DNA from: Pseudonocardia kunmingensis
Lineage (GTDB): Bacteria > Actinomycetota > Actinomycetes > Mycobacteriales > Pseudonocardiaceae
NCBI RefSeq assembly: GCF_006716445.1
Contig: NZ_VFPA01000004.1
Coordinates: forward strand, 620,001-684,000
Reading direction: 5' to 3'
DNA length: 64,000 nucleotides
The position numbers and the translations under genes were made by a program. Positions 52,897-61,134 of this stretch are shown in pieces (within the stretch, counting starts at the first letter, position 1; each line of letters opens with the position of its first letter). A model generated the notes under the pieces. It did not search any database and had not been told where the DNA came from. It saw only the letters and a program-made list of their open reading frames with translations.

Positions 52897-55710
52897 GTGG
52901 CAACCGGAACGACGAGTGCGAAGCCCTCGACCGCGAACGGCGCGGGCAGCCGCAAGGCGGGCGGCGGCCGGGGTACCGGCACGTCCACCGCCGCCGCGAG
53001 CGGGCGACCGACGCGACGGCTGGTGATCGTCGAGTCCGGCACGAAGGCCAAGAAGATCCAGCAGTACCTCGGCCGCGACTACGTCGTGGAGGCCTCGGTC
53101 GGCCACATCCGCGACCTGCCGCGCGGGGCGGCCGACGTGCCGGCCAAGTACAAGGGCGAGTCGTGGGCGCGCCTCGGCGTCGACGTCGACAACCAGTTCG
53201 CGCCGCTCTACATCATCACGCCCGAGAAGAAGGGCAAGGTCGCCGAGCTCAAGGACGCGCTGAAGTCGGTCGACGAGATCCTGCTCGCCACCGACCCCGA
53301 CCGTGAGGGCGAGGCCATCGCCTGGCACCTGCTCGACACGCTCAAGCCGAAGATCCCGGTGCGCCGGATGGTCTTCCACGAGATCAGCGAGCCCGCCATC
53401 CGCGCGGCCGTGGAGAACCTGCGCGACCTCGACCACGACCTGGTCGACGCCCAGGAGACGCGCCGCATCCTGGACCGGCTCTACGGCTACGAGGTCTCCC
53501 CCGTGCTGTGGAAGAAGGTCATGCCGAAGCTCTCGGCGGGCCGGGTGCAGTCGGTGGCCACGCGGATCGTCGTGCAGCGCGAGCGCGAGCGGATGGCGTT
53601 CGTCTCGGCGTCGTACTGGGACATCGCCGCCCAGATGGACGCCGGTGCCGACGCCTCGCCGCGCCAGTTCCCGGCGCGCCTGGTGGCCGTCGACGGCACG
53701 CGCGTGGCCACCGGCCGCGACTTCGGTCCCGACGGGCAGCTCAAGAGCAGCGGCCGCAAAGACGCCGCCCGCGCGCTGGACGAGGCGAGCGCCCGCCGGC
53801 TGGCGCAGGCGCTGCAGGGCCGCGACCTCGCCGTCGAGTCGGTCGAGTCGAAGCCCTACACGCGCAAGCCCTACCCACCGTTCATGACCTCCACGCTGCA
53901 GCAGGAGGCGGGCCGCAAGCTGCGGTTCTCCGCCGACCGCACGATGCGCAGCGCGCAGCGGCTCTACGAGAACGGCTACATCACCTACCTGCGCACCGAC
54001 TCCACCACGCTGTCGGACGCGGCCATCCAGGCCGCCCGTACGCAGGCCCGCGAGCTGTACGGCGACGAGTACGTCTCGCCGCAGCCGCGCCAGTACACGC
54101 GCAAGGTCAAGAACGCGCAGGAGGCCCACGAGGCGATCCGGCCCGCGGGCGAGACGTTCCGCACGCCCGGCGAGATCGCGGGCGAGGTCGACGGTGACGA
54201 CTTCCGGCTCTACGAGCTGATCTGGCAGCGCACGGTGGCCTCGCAGATGGCCGACGCGCGCGGCACCACCGTCAGCATCCGGATCGCCGGTACGGCCGCC
54301 ACGGGCGAGGACGTCACCTTCGCCGCCTCGGGTCGCACGATCACGTTCGCCGGCTTCCTCAAGGCCTACGTGGAGACCCTCGACGAGGGCAGCGACGGCC
54401 AGGCCGACGACGCCGAGTCCCGGCTGCCGGAGCTCACGAAGGGGCAGGCGCTCACCGCGGCGGAGCTCACCCCGGAGGGGCACACCACCAACCCGCCGTC
54501 CCGCTACACCGAGCCGAGCCTGATCAAGGCGCTCGAGGACCTCGGCATCGGCCGCCCGTCCACGTACTCCTCGATCATCAAGACCATCCAGGACCGCGGC
54601 TACGTGTGGAAGAAGGGCCAGGCGCTGGTGCCGTCCTGGATCGCCTTCTCCGTGATCGGGCTGCTCGAGCACCACTTCGGGCGGCTGGTCGACTACGACT
54701 TCACCGCCGCCATGGAGGACGAGCTCGACGCGATCGCGCAGGGCAACCAGCAGCGCACCGACTGGCTGTCCGGCTTCTACTTCGGCGCCGAGCAGGGTGC
54801 GGAGGGCTCGGTGGCCCGCGCCGGCGGGCTGAAGAAGCTCGTGGGCGTCAACCTCGAGGAGATCGACGCCCGCGAGATCAACTCGGTGCCGGTCTTCGAC
54901 GACGTCGTGGTCCGCGTCGGGCGCTACGGGCCGTACCTGGAGCGCATGCGCGACGGCCAGTCGCAGCGGGCCAACCTGCCCGACGACCTCCCGCCCGACG
55001 AGCTCACCCGGGAGGTCGCGGAGCAGCTGTTCTCGGTGCCGCAGGAGGGTCGCTCGCTGGGCGTCGACCCGGTCACCGGCCACGAGATCGTGGCGAAGGA
55101 GGGCCGCTACGGGCCCTACGTCACCGAGATCCTCCCGGAGCCGGAGCAGCCCGCCGCCACCAACGGCAGCGCGAAGAAGAAGGCCCCCGCGAAGCCGAAG
55201 CCGCGCACCGGCTCGCTGTTCAAGACGATGACCACCGACACGGTCACGCTCGAGGAGGCGCTGCGCCTGCTGTCGCTGCCGCGCCTGGTCGGCACCGACC
55301 CGGAGAGCGGCGAGGAGATCACCGCGCAGAACGGCCGCTACGGGCCGTACCTGAAGAAGGGCACCGACTCCCGGTCGCTCAGCAGCGAGGAGCAGCTGTT
55401 CAGCGTCACGCTCGACGAGGCGCTGGAGATCTACAAGCAGCCCAAGCAGCGCGGCAGGCGCACCGCCGCCGCCACCCCGCCGCTGCGCGAGCTGGGCAAG
55501 GACTCGGCCACCGGTCAGCCGATGGTGATCAAGGACGGCCGGTTCGGCCCGTACGTCACCGACGGCGAGACCAACGCGTCCCTGCGCCGGGGCGACGCCG
55601 TCGAGACGATCACCGACGAGCGGGCCAGCGAGCTGCTGGCCGAGCGCCGGGCCAAGGGCGGCACGACGAAGAAGAAGGCGCCCGCGCGCAAGAAGGCGCC
55701 CGCCAAGTAG
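52897..55710 (+). CDS. topA: DNA topoisomerase I
   Basis: A 937-residue type IA topoisomerase that relaxes negative supercoils. The TOPRIM domain (RRLVIVESGTKAKKIQQYLG, ATDPDREGEAIAWHLLD), YEVSPVLWKKVMPKLSAGRV, and the catalytic Tyr in NGYITYLRTDSTTL (about residue 364) are intact. The C-terminal part has several TopA C-repeats (GRYGPYLERM, GRYGPYVTEI, GRYGPYLKKG, GRFGPYVTDG) and a lysine-rich tail KKKAPARKKAPAK, typical of actinobacteria, in place of zinc fingers. The start is GTG 52897. A perfect hairpin follows immediately. It is essential housekeeping. Confidence 0.95.
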   Translation: MATGTTSAKPSTANGAGSRKAGGGRGTGTSTAAASGRPTRRLVIVESGTKAKKIQQYLGRDYVVEASVGHIRDLPRGAADVPAKYKGESWARLGVDVDNQFAPLYIITPEKKGKVAELKDALKSVDEILLATDPDREGEAIAWHLLDTLKPKIPVRRMVFHEISEPAIRAAVENLRDLDHDLVDAQETRRILDRLYGYEVSPVLWKKVMPKLSAGRVQSVATRIVVQRERERMAFVSASYWDIAAQMDAGADASPRQFPARLVAVDGTRVATGRDFGPDGQLKSSGRKDAARALDEASARRLAQALQGRDLAVESVESKPYTRKPYPPFMTSTLQQEAGRKLRFSADRTMRSAQRLYENGYITYLRTDSTTLSDAAIQAARTQARELYGDEYVSPQPRQYTRKVKNAQEAHEAIRPAGETFRTPGEIAGEVDGDDFRLYELIWQRTVASQMADARGTTVSIRIAGTAATGEDVTFAASGRTITFAGFLKAYVETLDEGSDGQADDAESRLPELTKGQALTAAELTPEGHTTNPPSRYTEPSLIKALEDLGIGRPSTYSSIIKTIQDRGYVWKKGQALVPSWIAFSVIGLLEHHFGRLVDYDFTAAMEDELDAIAQGNQQRTDWLSGFYFGAEQGAEGSVARAGGLKKLVGVNLEEIDAREINSVPVFDDVVVRVGRYGPYLERMRDGQSQRANLPDDLPPDELTREVAEQLFSVPQEGRSLGVDPVTGHEIVAKEGRYGPYVTEILPEPEQPAATNGSAKKKAPAKPKPRTGSLFKTMTTDTVTLEEALRLLSLPRLVGTDPESGEEITAQNGRYGPYLKKGTDSRSLSSEEQLFSVTLDEALEIYKQPKQRGRRTAAATPPLRELGKDSATGQPMVIKDGRFGPYVTDGETNASLRRGDAVETITDERASELLAERRAKGGTTKKKAPARKKAPAK

Positions 55711-55712
55711 GC

Positions 55713-55754
55713 CGTGAGTGGATACGAGTGCTCCGGCACTCGTATCCACTCACG
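55713..55754. terminator. Bidirectional terminator, 19-bp perfect stem
   Basis: The arm 55713-55731 pairs perfectly with 55736-55754 around TCCG. It lies two bases after the topA stop and five bases before the stop of the convergent YqeY-like gene, serving both. Confidence 0.8.
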
Positions 55755-55759
55755 ACCGG

Positions 55760-56230
55760 TCACGGCACCAGCAGCGCCTTCACCGCAGCCGCCACCCGGC
55801 GGCCGTCGGCCCGGCCGGCAGCCGCCGCGGTGGCCTTCTTCATGACCTGCCCCATCTGGCGCTGCCCGGGGCGCTCGCCCAGCTCGGCCGCGGTCTGCTC
55901 GACGGCCTCGCGGGCGATCGCGTCCAGCTCGTCGTCGGACAGCTGCGCGGGCAGGTAGCGCGCCAGCACCTCACCCTCGGCCCGCTCCTGCGCCGCGAGC
56001 TCGTCGCGGCCCGCGTTCGCGAACGCCTCGGCCGACTCGGCGCGCTTCTTCGCCTCCCGGCGGATGATCGCGAGGACCTCGTCGTCGCTGAGCTCCCGCG
56101 CCTCGTCGCCGGCGACCTCGGCGGTGCCGACGGCCGTCAGCGTCATCCGCAGGGTGGCCTTCACCAGCTCGTCCTTGGCCTTCATCGCCGCGGTCAGGTC
56201 GGCCCGCAGCCGTTCCTTGAGGGTGCTCAC
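55760..56230 (-). CDS. GatB/YqeY-domain protein
   Basis: A 156-residue YqeY-family protein: LKERLRADLTAAMKAKDELV, LRMTLTAVGTAEVAG, then the helical tail domain ELSDDEVLAIIRREAKKRAE to MGQVMKKATAAAAGRADGRR. The C-terminal half equals the tRNA-binding tail of GatB amidotransferase subunits, so tRNA or RNA binding is inferred. The function of YqeY proteins is not well defined. The start is GTG 56230. It is divergent from the phosphoesterase and converges on topA. Confidence 0.85.
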   Translation of the reverse strand: MSTLKERLRADLTAAMKAKDELVKATLRMTLTAVGTAEVAGDEARELSDDEVLAIIRREAKKRAESAEAFANAGRDELAAQERAEGEVLARYLPAQLSDDELDAIAREAVEQTAAELGERPGQRQMGQVMKKATAAAAGRADGRRVAAAVKALLVP

Positions 56231-56275
56231 GGGAGCGAACGCTAATGCACTCCCCCGCCGACGTACCCTGCAGTC

Positions 56276-57217
56276 GTGAAGAGCTGGGCCCGGCTCGCGC
56301 TCGGCGCGACCACGACGGGAGCCGCCACCGTCGCTTACGCCGCAGGGTTCGAACGCCGCCACTGGACGCTCCGCGAGGCCACGCTCCCGGTGCTGTCGGC
56401 CGGCGCGCGCCCGTTGCGCGTCCTGCACGTCTCCGACCTGCACCTGACGCCGCACCAGCGCAGCAAGCAGCGCTGGGTCGCCCGGCTCGCCGAGCTCGAG
56501 CCCGACCTGGTCGTCAACACGGGCGACAACCTCGCGCACCCGCGCGCCGTACCGGCCGTCATCGCCGCGCTCGGCCCCCTGCTCGAGCGGCCCGGCCTGT
56601 TCGTGTTCGGCAGCAACGACTACTTCGGGCCCACGCCCAAGAACCCGGCGCGCTACCTCGTGAAGAGCTCCCGGCGCCGCCACGGCGCGCCGCTGCCCTG
56701 GCGCGACCTGCGCGCCGCCCTCGTGGAGCGCGGCTGGCACGACGCCACGCACGCCCGCGTGGCCCTCTCCGTCGCCGGGGTCGACGTGGCCACCGCCGGC
56801 GTGGACGACCCGCACCTCGGGCTCGACCGGTACGACCGCGTGGCGGGACGCCCCGCGGGCGACCCGGGCCTGCGCCTGGGCCTCACCCACAGCCCCGAGC
56901 CGAGGGTGCTCGACCGCTTCGCCGGTGACGGCTACGACCTCGTGCTCGCCGGGCACACCCACGGCGGGCAGCTGCGCCTCCCCGGCGTGGGCGCCCTCGT
57001 CACGAACTGCGGCCTCGACCGCTCCCGAGCCCGCGGAGCGTCCCGCTGGGGCTCCCACACCTGGCTGCACGTCTCGGCGGGCCTGGGCACCTCCCCGTTC
57101 GCCCCGGTGCGCTTCGCCTGCCCGCCGGAGGCCAGCCTGCTCACCCTCGTACCCCGGCCGTCGGTCCCGACCACGGAGCGGACCACCCCCGCGTCGGCTC
57201 CGGCGGACGTCGGCTAG
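56276..57217 (+). CDS. Calcineurin-like metallophosphoesterase, membrane-anchored
   Basis: A 313-residue phosphoesterase: an N-terminal hydrophobic segment (ARLALGATTTGAATVAYAAG) likely anchors it, then the dimetal motifs DLHLTPHQ, NTGDNLAHP, GSNDYF (in place of GNHD), LTHSPE and GHTHGGQLRLPG. These fit the UDP-2,3-diacylglucosamine/YkuE-like branch seen in actinobacteria beside topA-type loci. It presumably cleaves a phosphoester at the membrane; the substrate is unknown. GTG 56276. The tRNA-Pro gene begins 24 bases after its stop. Confidence 0.85.
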   Translation: MKSWARLALGATTTGAATVAYAAGFERRHWTLREATLPVLSAGARPLRVLHVSDLHLTPHQRSKQRWVARLAELEPDLVVNTGDNLAHPRAVPAVIAALGPLLERPGLFVFGSNDYFGPTPKNPARYLVKSSRRRHGAPLPWRDLRAALVERGWHDATHARVALSVAGVDVATAGVDDPHLGLDRYDRVAGRPAGDPGLRLGLTHSPEPRVLDRFAGDGYDLVLAGHTHGGQLRLPGVGALVTNCGLDRSRARGASRWGSHTWLHVSAGLGTSPFAPVRFACPPEASLLTLVPRPSVPTTERTTPASAPADVG

Positions 57218-57241
57218 ACTCGTCCCCGGCCCTCGGGCCAT

Positions 57242-57316
<75 letters not shown>

Positions 57317-57322
57317 AGACAG

Positions 57323-57350
57323 AAGGGCCAGGTCAGAAGACCTGGCCCTT
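57323..57350. terminator. Terminator at the element boundary, 12-bp stem
   Basis: AAGGGCCAGGTC (57323-57334) pairs perfectly with GACCTGGCCCTT (57339-57350) around AGAA. It ends the tRNA-Pro transcript; it lies eight bases after the tRNA and before the convergent integrase. Confidence 0.75.
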
Positions 57351-57378
57351 CGTCATGTGTGGATCAAGTGCGGAGCCT

Positions 57379-57421
57379 GAGTGCTCCCCCCTGGGAGCAT
57401 ATGGCCCCCGAGTGCTCCCCC
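57379..57421. repeat. Direct repeats GAGTGCTCCCCC near the integrase end, putative arm sites
   Basis: GAGTGCTCCCCC occurs at 57379-57390 and 57410-57421 (31 bases apart, three helical turns), with an inverted GGGAGCAT (57393-57400) between. The location between tRNA-Pro and int, where attP arm-type sites lie, suggests integrase binding. Confidence 0.5.
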
Positions 57422-57439
57422 TGCGTCCTGAGCGCGCCG

Positions 57440-58699
57440 CTACGCGCCTGGCAGCTCCCGGACGGGTGCCAGGGCCGCCATGCCGAGAGCGCCGCCGACA
57501 GACGGCCTGATCTCCGAGTGCCGGTAGACCCTCAGGTACGTGTGCACGTCGGTGTGCCTGAGCACGTCGGCGACCTGGGGTGCTGGCAGGCCGTAGATGT
57601 ACTCCAGGATCGTCGCGCACGAGTGCCGCAACTCATGCGGGTGGCGCTTCTCGGCATCCCCTACGCCTGCTTTCGCACAGAGCTTCTTGAAGCGGCGCCG
57701 CACAGCGGAAGGGTCCAACAGACCCCCTGTCTCGTTCGAGAACACGAGGTCAGTCCCGATCCCCGTACTCATCTGCCACTTGCGGTGTGCCCTCAGAGCG
57801 TCCAAGACGGGTTCCGGGATATCCATCCGGCTACGCGACTTCGCAGTCTTGGTAGGGCCGATCTTTAGCGTGTTCGTCTTCTGGTCACGGACCAACGATC
57901 CCGAGACGGTCAGGATGCCCCCATCGGACTTCTCATCGATGTCCGACCACCTGAGCGCGAAACACTCCCCCGGTCGCAATCCCATAAGGGCCATGACGTA
58001 CCAAGCCGCTTCAAGCCGAGTCGCACGCCCTGAGCTTCCCGAGTGCTGCATTGCTTCCTGGTCTGCATCTGCCGCCGCACTGAGTAGCGCGGTCACCTCT
58101 TCCGGCTTGAATGCCTTAGACGGCCTACGTCCGCCATCCTCAGGCACCAACACATCATCGGCCACGTTCGCACGAACCTTGCCGCTTCGCTTCCCCCATT
58201 GGAGAGCGGTACGCAACACGCGGAGGATCTGCACAATCGATCGGTGCCCTAGCGGTCGGCCGTTTCCGCTTGGCTTGATCTTTCCTGACAGGAAGCCCTC
58301 AATGTCGTCTGCCGTTAGCTCACGGAGCTTCACCCCGGCAATCCCTGTCCGCTCATCCATGAGGTGAGCGAGAGCCCAGTCATAACCCGCCTTCGTGTTC
58401 CCCGTTCGAGCACGAGTCAACGGGTAGTCGCGTTGCTGCCACTCCTTCAAGAGATCCCCGAGGGTGTCTCTTGCCTTCGCAACGGCCCGGCCGTCTTCAA
58501 GGTCCCGCTTTGCCTCACGGAGCTTGCGCACGACTTCCTGACGCGTCTTGCCAGTGAACTTCCGTCGCGGTTGAGCCTTCCCGTCCTTCTTCGGAAGTGA
58601 CAACAGACCGACGTACCTTGCGCGGGATTCTTCGTAGAAGATCGATCCCTCGCCGTAGTCCCTACGGACACGCGTTCCACCTTCGTTTGCCCTGGTCAT
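57440..58699 (-). CDS. int: Tyrosine-type site-specific integrase
   Basis: A 419-residue phage-type integrase. The N-terminal arm/core-binding region includes YGEGSIFYEESRARYVGLLS and the core-binding helices (LKEWQQRDYPLTRARTGNTK). The catalytic domain has the first Arg in ALMGLRPGECFALRW, the RHRHY box HPHELRHSCATILEYIYG, LRHTDVHTYLRVY with the nucleophilic Tyr, and no obvious damage. It integrates the element by recombination with the tRNA-Pro 3' end. ATG 58699. Facing the tRNA, it is the first gene of the element, and its base composition is lower in GC than the flank. Confidence 0.92.
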   Translation of the reverse strand: MTRANEGGTRVRRDYGEGSIFYEESRARYVGLLSLPKKDGKAQPRRKFTGKTRQEVVRKLREAKRDLEDGRAVAKARDTLGDLLKEWQQRDYPLTRARTGNTKAGYDWALAHLMDERTGIAGVKLRELTADDIEGFLSGKIKPSGNGRPLGHRSIVQILRVLRTALQWGKRSGKVRANVADDVLVPEDGGRRPSKAFKPEEVTALLSAAADADQEAMQHSGSSGRATRLEAAWYVMALMGLRPGECFALRWSDIDEKSDGGILTVSGSLVRDQKTNTLKIGPTKTAKSRSRMDIPEPVLDALRAHRKWQMSTGIGTDLVFSNETGGLLDPSAVRRRFKKLCAKAGVGDAEKRHPHELRHSCATILEYIYGLPAPQVADVLRHTDVHTYLRVYRHSEIRPSVGGALGMAALAPVRELPGA

Positions 58700-58960
58700 C
58701 CCCTTGATCCCCTCCCGTGCGACCTCTTCTCATCGTACCGCTTAACAAGATCCATAGCACTATCCTTAGTTGAGTTCGTTGAGCCTCTGACCTGCGGAAA
58801 CCTTCCGGCAACCCTTCGTGACTATCCTTTCGGGAATGCTAACCCTAATTGAATACTGGGAATACCAAAGAATTGACACGATCACCAGCCCTCCGCTAAG
58901 CTCAGGATAGCACGGCAGAGGTCACCCCTAAGCACTCTAAAGCATTTAGAGGAACATTTC
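58700..58960. other. Divergent control region between int and the excisionase gene
   Basis: 261 AT-rich bases, the most AT-rich stretch near here. A plus-strand promoter is readable (see 58873). Inverted and direct short repeats such as CTATCCTTAG/CTATCCTTTC (58761, 58823) suggest a switch region for integration versus excision. Confidence 0.5.
58873..58902 (+). promoter_or_regulatory. Sigma70-type promoter for the element's plus-strand genes
   Basis: TTGACA (58873-58878) then 18 bases then TAAGCT (58897-58902). It lies 59 bases upstream of the excisionase ATG and would drive the rightward operon. Confidence 0.55.
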
Positions 58961-59155
58961 ATGACACCCAAGACGATCCCGGCCGATAAGCGCCAGTGGC
59001 TTTCTCGGCAAGACGTAGCCGATATGCTCGGAGTTCACGTCAACACGATTGACCGCTTACGCGCACAGCGAAAGCTGCGCTCATTCAAGGTCGGCGATCA
59101 GGTCCGATTTAAGCCTGAGTGGATCGATGACTACATCGAAAGCCACTCGCAGTAG
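58961..59155 (+). CDS. Excisionase-like HTH protein 1
   Basis: A 64-residue DNA-binding protein of the MerR/HTH_17 excisionase type: WLSRQDVADMLGVHVNTIDR then LRAQRKLRSFKVGDQVRFKP with a short basic tail. It is the natural partner of the integrase for excision and sits divergently from it. ATG 58961 follows AGAGGA. It contains a TTA codon (CGC TTA CGC). It could also repress the int promoter. Confidence 0.8.
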   Translation: MTPKTIPADKRQWLSRQDVADMLGVHVNTIDRLRAQRKLRSFKVGDQVRFKPEWIDDYIESHSQ

Positions 59156-59164
59156 GGAACAACG

Positions 59165-59240
59165 GCCCCCGGTAGCCCAATTGGCAGTAGGCAGCGGTCC
59201 TAAACACCGCAAAGTGTGGGTTCGAATCCCACTCGGGGCA
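59165..59240 (+). tRNA. tRNA-like gene, anticodon UAA (codon UUA, Leu), class I fold with a bulged acceptor
   Basis: Cloverleaf: acceptor GCCCC(C)GG paired with TCGGGGC (59233-59239) if one C of the run is bulged. The D arm holds GCC/GGC and GG. The anticodon stem GCGGT/ACCGC with loop CCTAAAC gives UAA at 59201-59203. The T arm is GTGGG-TTCGAAT-CCCAC. The variable arm is only five bases, although bacterial tRNA-Leu has a long one, and position 33 is C rather than U. It may be a degenerate or unusual phage-type tRNA. Several element genes use TTA codons, so it could support their translation. Confidence 0.6.
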
Positions 59241-59259
59241 CGTCAGACAAAACGAAAGA

Positions 59260-59309
59260 CCCTCTTTGTGTTCTCACAAGCCGACCAAAGCAGGTGAACG
59301 CAAAGAGGG
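59260..59309 (+). other. Hairpin between the tRNA-like gene and the primase gene
   Basis: CCCTCTTTG (59260-59268) pairs with CAAAGAGGG (59301-59309), extended inward to 14 bp with one G-U pair, with a loop of about 22 bases. It may process the tRNA transcript, terminate it partially, or control the leader peptide that starts at 59336. Confidence 0.5.
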
Positions 59310-59335
59310 CCCTTCGAAAGGGGAGAGCTTCAATT

Positions 59336-59374
59336 ATGGTAAACACTCACAGGGGGTGTCTTTGTGCCCCCTGA
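59336..59374 (+). CDS. 12-residue leader peptide overlapping the primase start
   Basis: ATG at 59336 (MVNTHRGCLCAP, stop TGA 59372-59374) is preceded by GGGGAGAG with the spacing seen for other genes of the element. It overlaps the primase GTG (59364) in another frame, so its translation would pass over the primase start. Translational coupling is the simplest reading. Supported only by the ribosome-binding pattern; no family is known. Confidence 0.45.
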   Translation: MVNTHRGCLCAP

Positions 59375-60710
59375 GACTACCCATTTAAGCGGCGCACTTC
59401 AAGGCAAGCGACGCGTTGGCAGCTTTCACGTTCTGCTGTCCGTCGTCTTTCCAAAGACCGCTTCTGGCTACGTTTGCGTAGCCCGTCGTTCCGCCTCGGG
59501 TACCTTTCGGCCCGCTGCTTTCGCCTATCCTTTTAACGTCGCTAGCTTGCTTCGTTGGGTCGATCAATGTGCAGCAAGGGGTGACGTCTACTGGTCCCCT
59601 ATGCTTTTCGCTTCCCGACGTCGGAACGGCATCCCGGCGAACGTCTCGCACGTGTCGTGCGTGTGGGCCGACCTGGACACGTGCTCTCCCACTGCCCTCG
59701 AACTGCCCCCTACGGCGGCCTGGGAGACGTCCTCGGGCCGCTGGCAGTGCGTCTATGCCCTCACCCACGCTGTGGCGCCTACAGCCGCTCTCAGCCTGTC
59801 CAATGCCCTTGCCCGCGCGTACGCGCACGAGGGCTGCGACAACTCGGGTGGTCTGGGGAAGCTCTTGCGCATCCCCAACTCGCTCAACTTCAAGTATGAC
59901 CCTCCACAATCGGTTAGTGCCGTTCAATACACGGGTCCGGTTTACCCATCGAATGAGCTTGAAGGTTGGCTAGGGCTCTCGGGGCTGCAATTGGGCACAG
60001 CGGCCAAGGAGAATGGCCCAGAAGAGACACCGGAATCGTTTTGCGCACCCCCATTTGGACCGCGAAACGCGCCCTCGAATATCGAATTGGACCCCGGAAT
60101 TCGCTATGTCGCGCACGGACGCGCGCGCGAGGAACGCGACTTGAGCGATCAAGAGCTGATCTGCGGACTCTTCGAGGCGCTCAACAAGATGCCTCCCGAA
60201 TGGTTGGCTGCTATCGCAGGCGGCGTCTCTGCCGTAATGGCAGCACTCCGTCTGAAGGCAGGAGGCCCCGTAGCCTTGGTGGCCGGTGTCATCACCGGCA
60301 TTGCCTTCGCCTTACTACACCTCTACGACTCGAACCAAAAGGTCCGAGATGCAGTAAATGGGTTCGTTCAGGACCTGCAAACTCGCTTCGGCCCGATGAT
60401 CGATGAATCCCCCGCGCTCGCTTCCTCTACTCCAACCCCAACCCAAACTCCAACTCTTCTAGACGCCGAGCAACTCCTAGACGACTACCACGCCACGCCG
60501 TGGATGTGGGAAGCGTTCGAGGAACCACCCGCCGATCGTGGACGAGACAGGTCGTCGACCATATCGATCCTCGTAAAGCGCTGCCTTGAAAAGGGTATGA
60601 CAACCGATGAGGCGTTCATCGTCCTCACTCATGCCGCGTGCAACAAGTGGCCAGAACACCCCCACCGACTGTGGGAAGACATCCTCCGGATCGCAAAGAA
60701 GATTAGTTAG
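59364..60710 (+). CDS. Primase-polymerase-like replication protein with a tape-measure-like membrane insert
   Basis: A 448-residue protein. Residues about 15-190 are a RepB/AEP-like primase core: VSCVWADLDTCSPT (DxD metal site), SSGRWQCVYALTHAV, and GGLGKLLRIPNSLNFKYDPP match this family's order. About 270-345 contain a hydrophobic block (LAAIAGGVSAVMAALRL and GPVALVAGVITGIAFALLHL) followed by YDSNQKVRDAVNGFVQDLQ, which resembles phage tape-measure segments and is foreign to primases. The C-terminus (STISILVKRCLEKGMTTDEA) returns to a replication-type helical part. GTG 59364 has AGGGGGTG upstream. It likely primes element replication; the insert's meaning is unclear. Confidence 0.65.
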   Translation: MPPETTHLSGALQGKRRVGSFHVLLSVVFPKTASGYVCVARRSASGTFRPAAFAYPFNVASLLRWVDQCAARGDVYWSPMLFASRRRNGIPANVSHVSCVWADLDTCSPTALELPPTAAWETSSGRWQCVYALTHAVAPTAALSLSNALARAYAHEGCDNSGGLGKLLRIPNSLNFKYDPPQSVSAVQYTGPVYPSNELEGWLGLSGLQLGTAAKENGPEETPESFCAPPFGPRNAPSNIELDPGIRYVAHGRAREERDLSDQELICGLFEALNKMPPEWLAAIAGGVSAVMAALRLKAGGPVALVAGVITGIAFALLHLYDSNQKVRDAVNGFVQDLQTRFGPMIDESPALASSTPTPTQTPTLLDAEQLLDDYHATPWMWEAFEEPPADRGRDRSSTISILVKRCLEKGMTTDEAFIVLTHAACNKWPEHPHRLWEDILRIAKKIS

Positions 60711-60830
60711 CCGGCCACTTTTGATAATTGCGGCGGGAAGTGTCCTCATGCTGGCACAACCAGGCACGCCCCGCTATACTGGGAATGGCTCAGAAACAGC
60801 CACCGCTCTATTTACGATAGGCAGGCTCTA

Positions 60831-61055
60831 ATGCCGCAAACCAAGCCCTCAAACGAAATCCTCTACACCGTCCCTGAGGTCCGAGACGGCATCCTCAGGG
60901 TCAGCCACTCGACCCTGTATCGGATCATCAGGAGTGGGCAATTAAAGCCGATCAAGATCGGTCGCACTACTCGCTTCCGTGAGTCTGAGGTCAAGCGCTA
61001 CTTGGATAGCCTCGAAGCAAAGCCGCTAAGTGAAGCGTCAAACCAAAGCCACTAA
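60831..61055 (+). CDS. Excisionase-like HTH protein 2
   Basis: A 74-residue HTH_17 protein: LYTVPEVRDGILRVSHSTLY then RIIRSGQLKPIKIGRTTRFR, ending with ESEVKRYLDSL. It is similar in design to the one at 58961 but not identical. Two such proteins in one element suggest one acts as excisionase and the other as a regulator of replication genes. ATG 60831 follows AGG; GGG CAA TTA AAG shows a TTA codon. A 54-base hairpin follows before the ATPase. Confidence 0.7.
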   Translation: MPQTKPSNEILYTVPEVRDGILRVSHSTLYRIIRSGQLKPIKIGRTTRFRESEVKRYLDSLEAKPLSEASNQSH

Positions 61056-61060
61056 GCATA

Positions 61061-61114
61061 GGTAAACCCCCACTCAGAGTCGCCCGATCAAAGCATTCTG
61101 AGTGAGGGTTTACC
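61061..61114 (+). other. Large inverted repeat before the ATPase gene
   Basis: GGTAAACCCCCACTCAGA (61061-61078) pairs with TCTGAGTGAGGGTTTACC (61097-61114) with one mismatch and an 18-base loop. It ends 20 bases before the ATPase start codon, with the GGGGAGAGG ribosome site right after the second arm, so it could be a terminator for the HTH gene or a translational switch. Confidence 0.55.
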
Positions 61115-61134
61115 AGGGGAGAGGAACTACTGCC

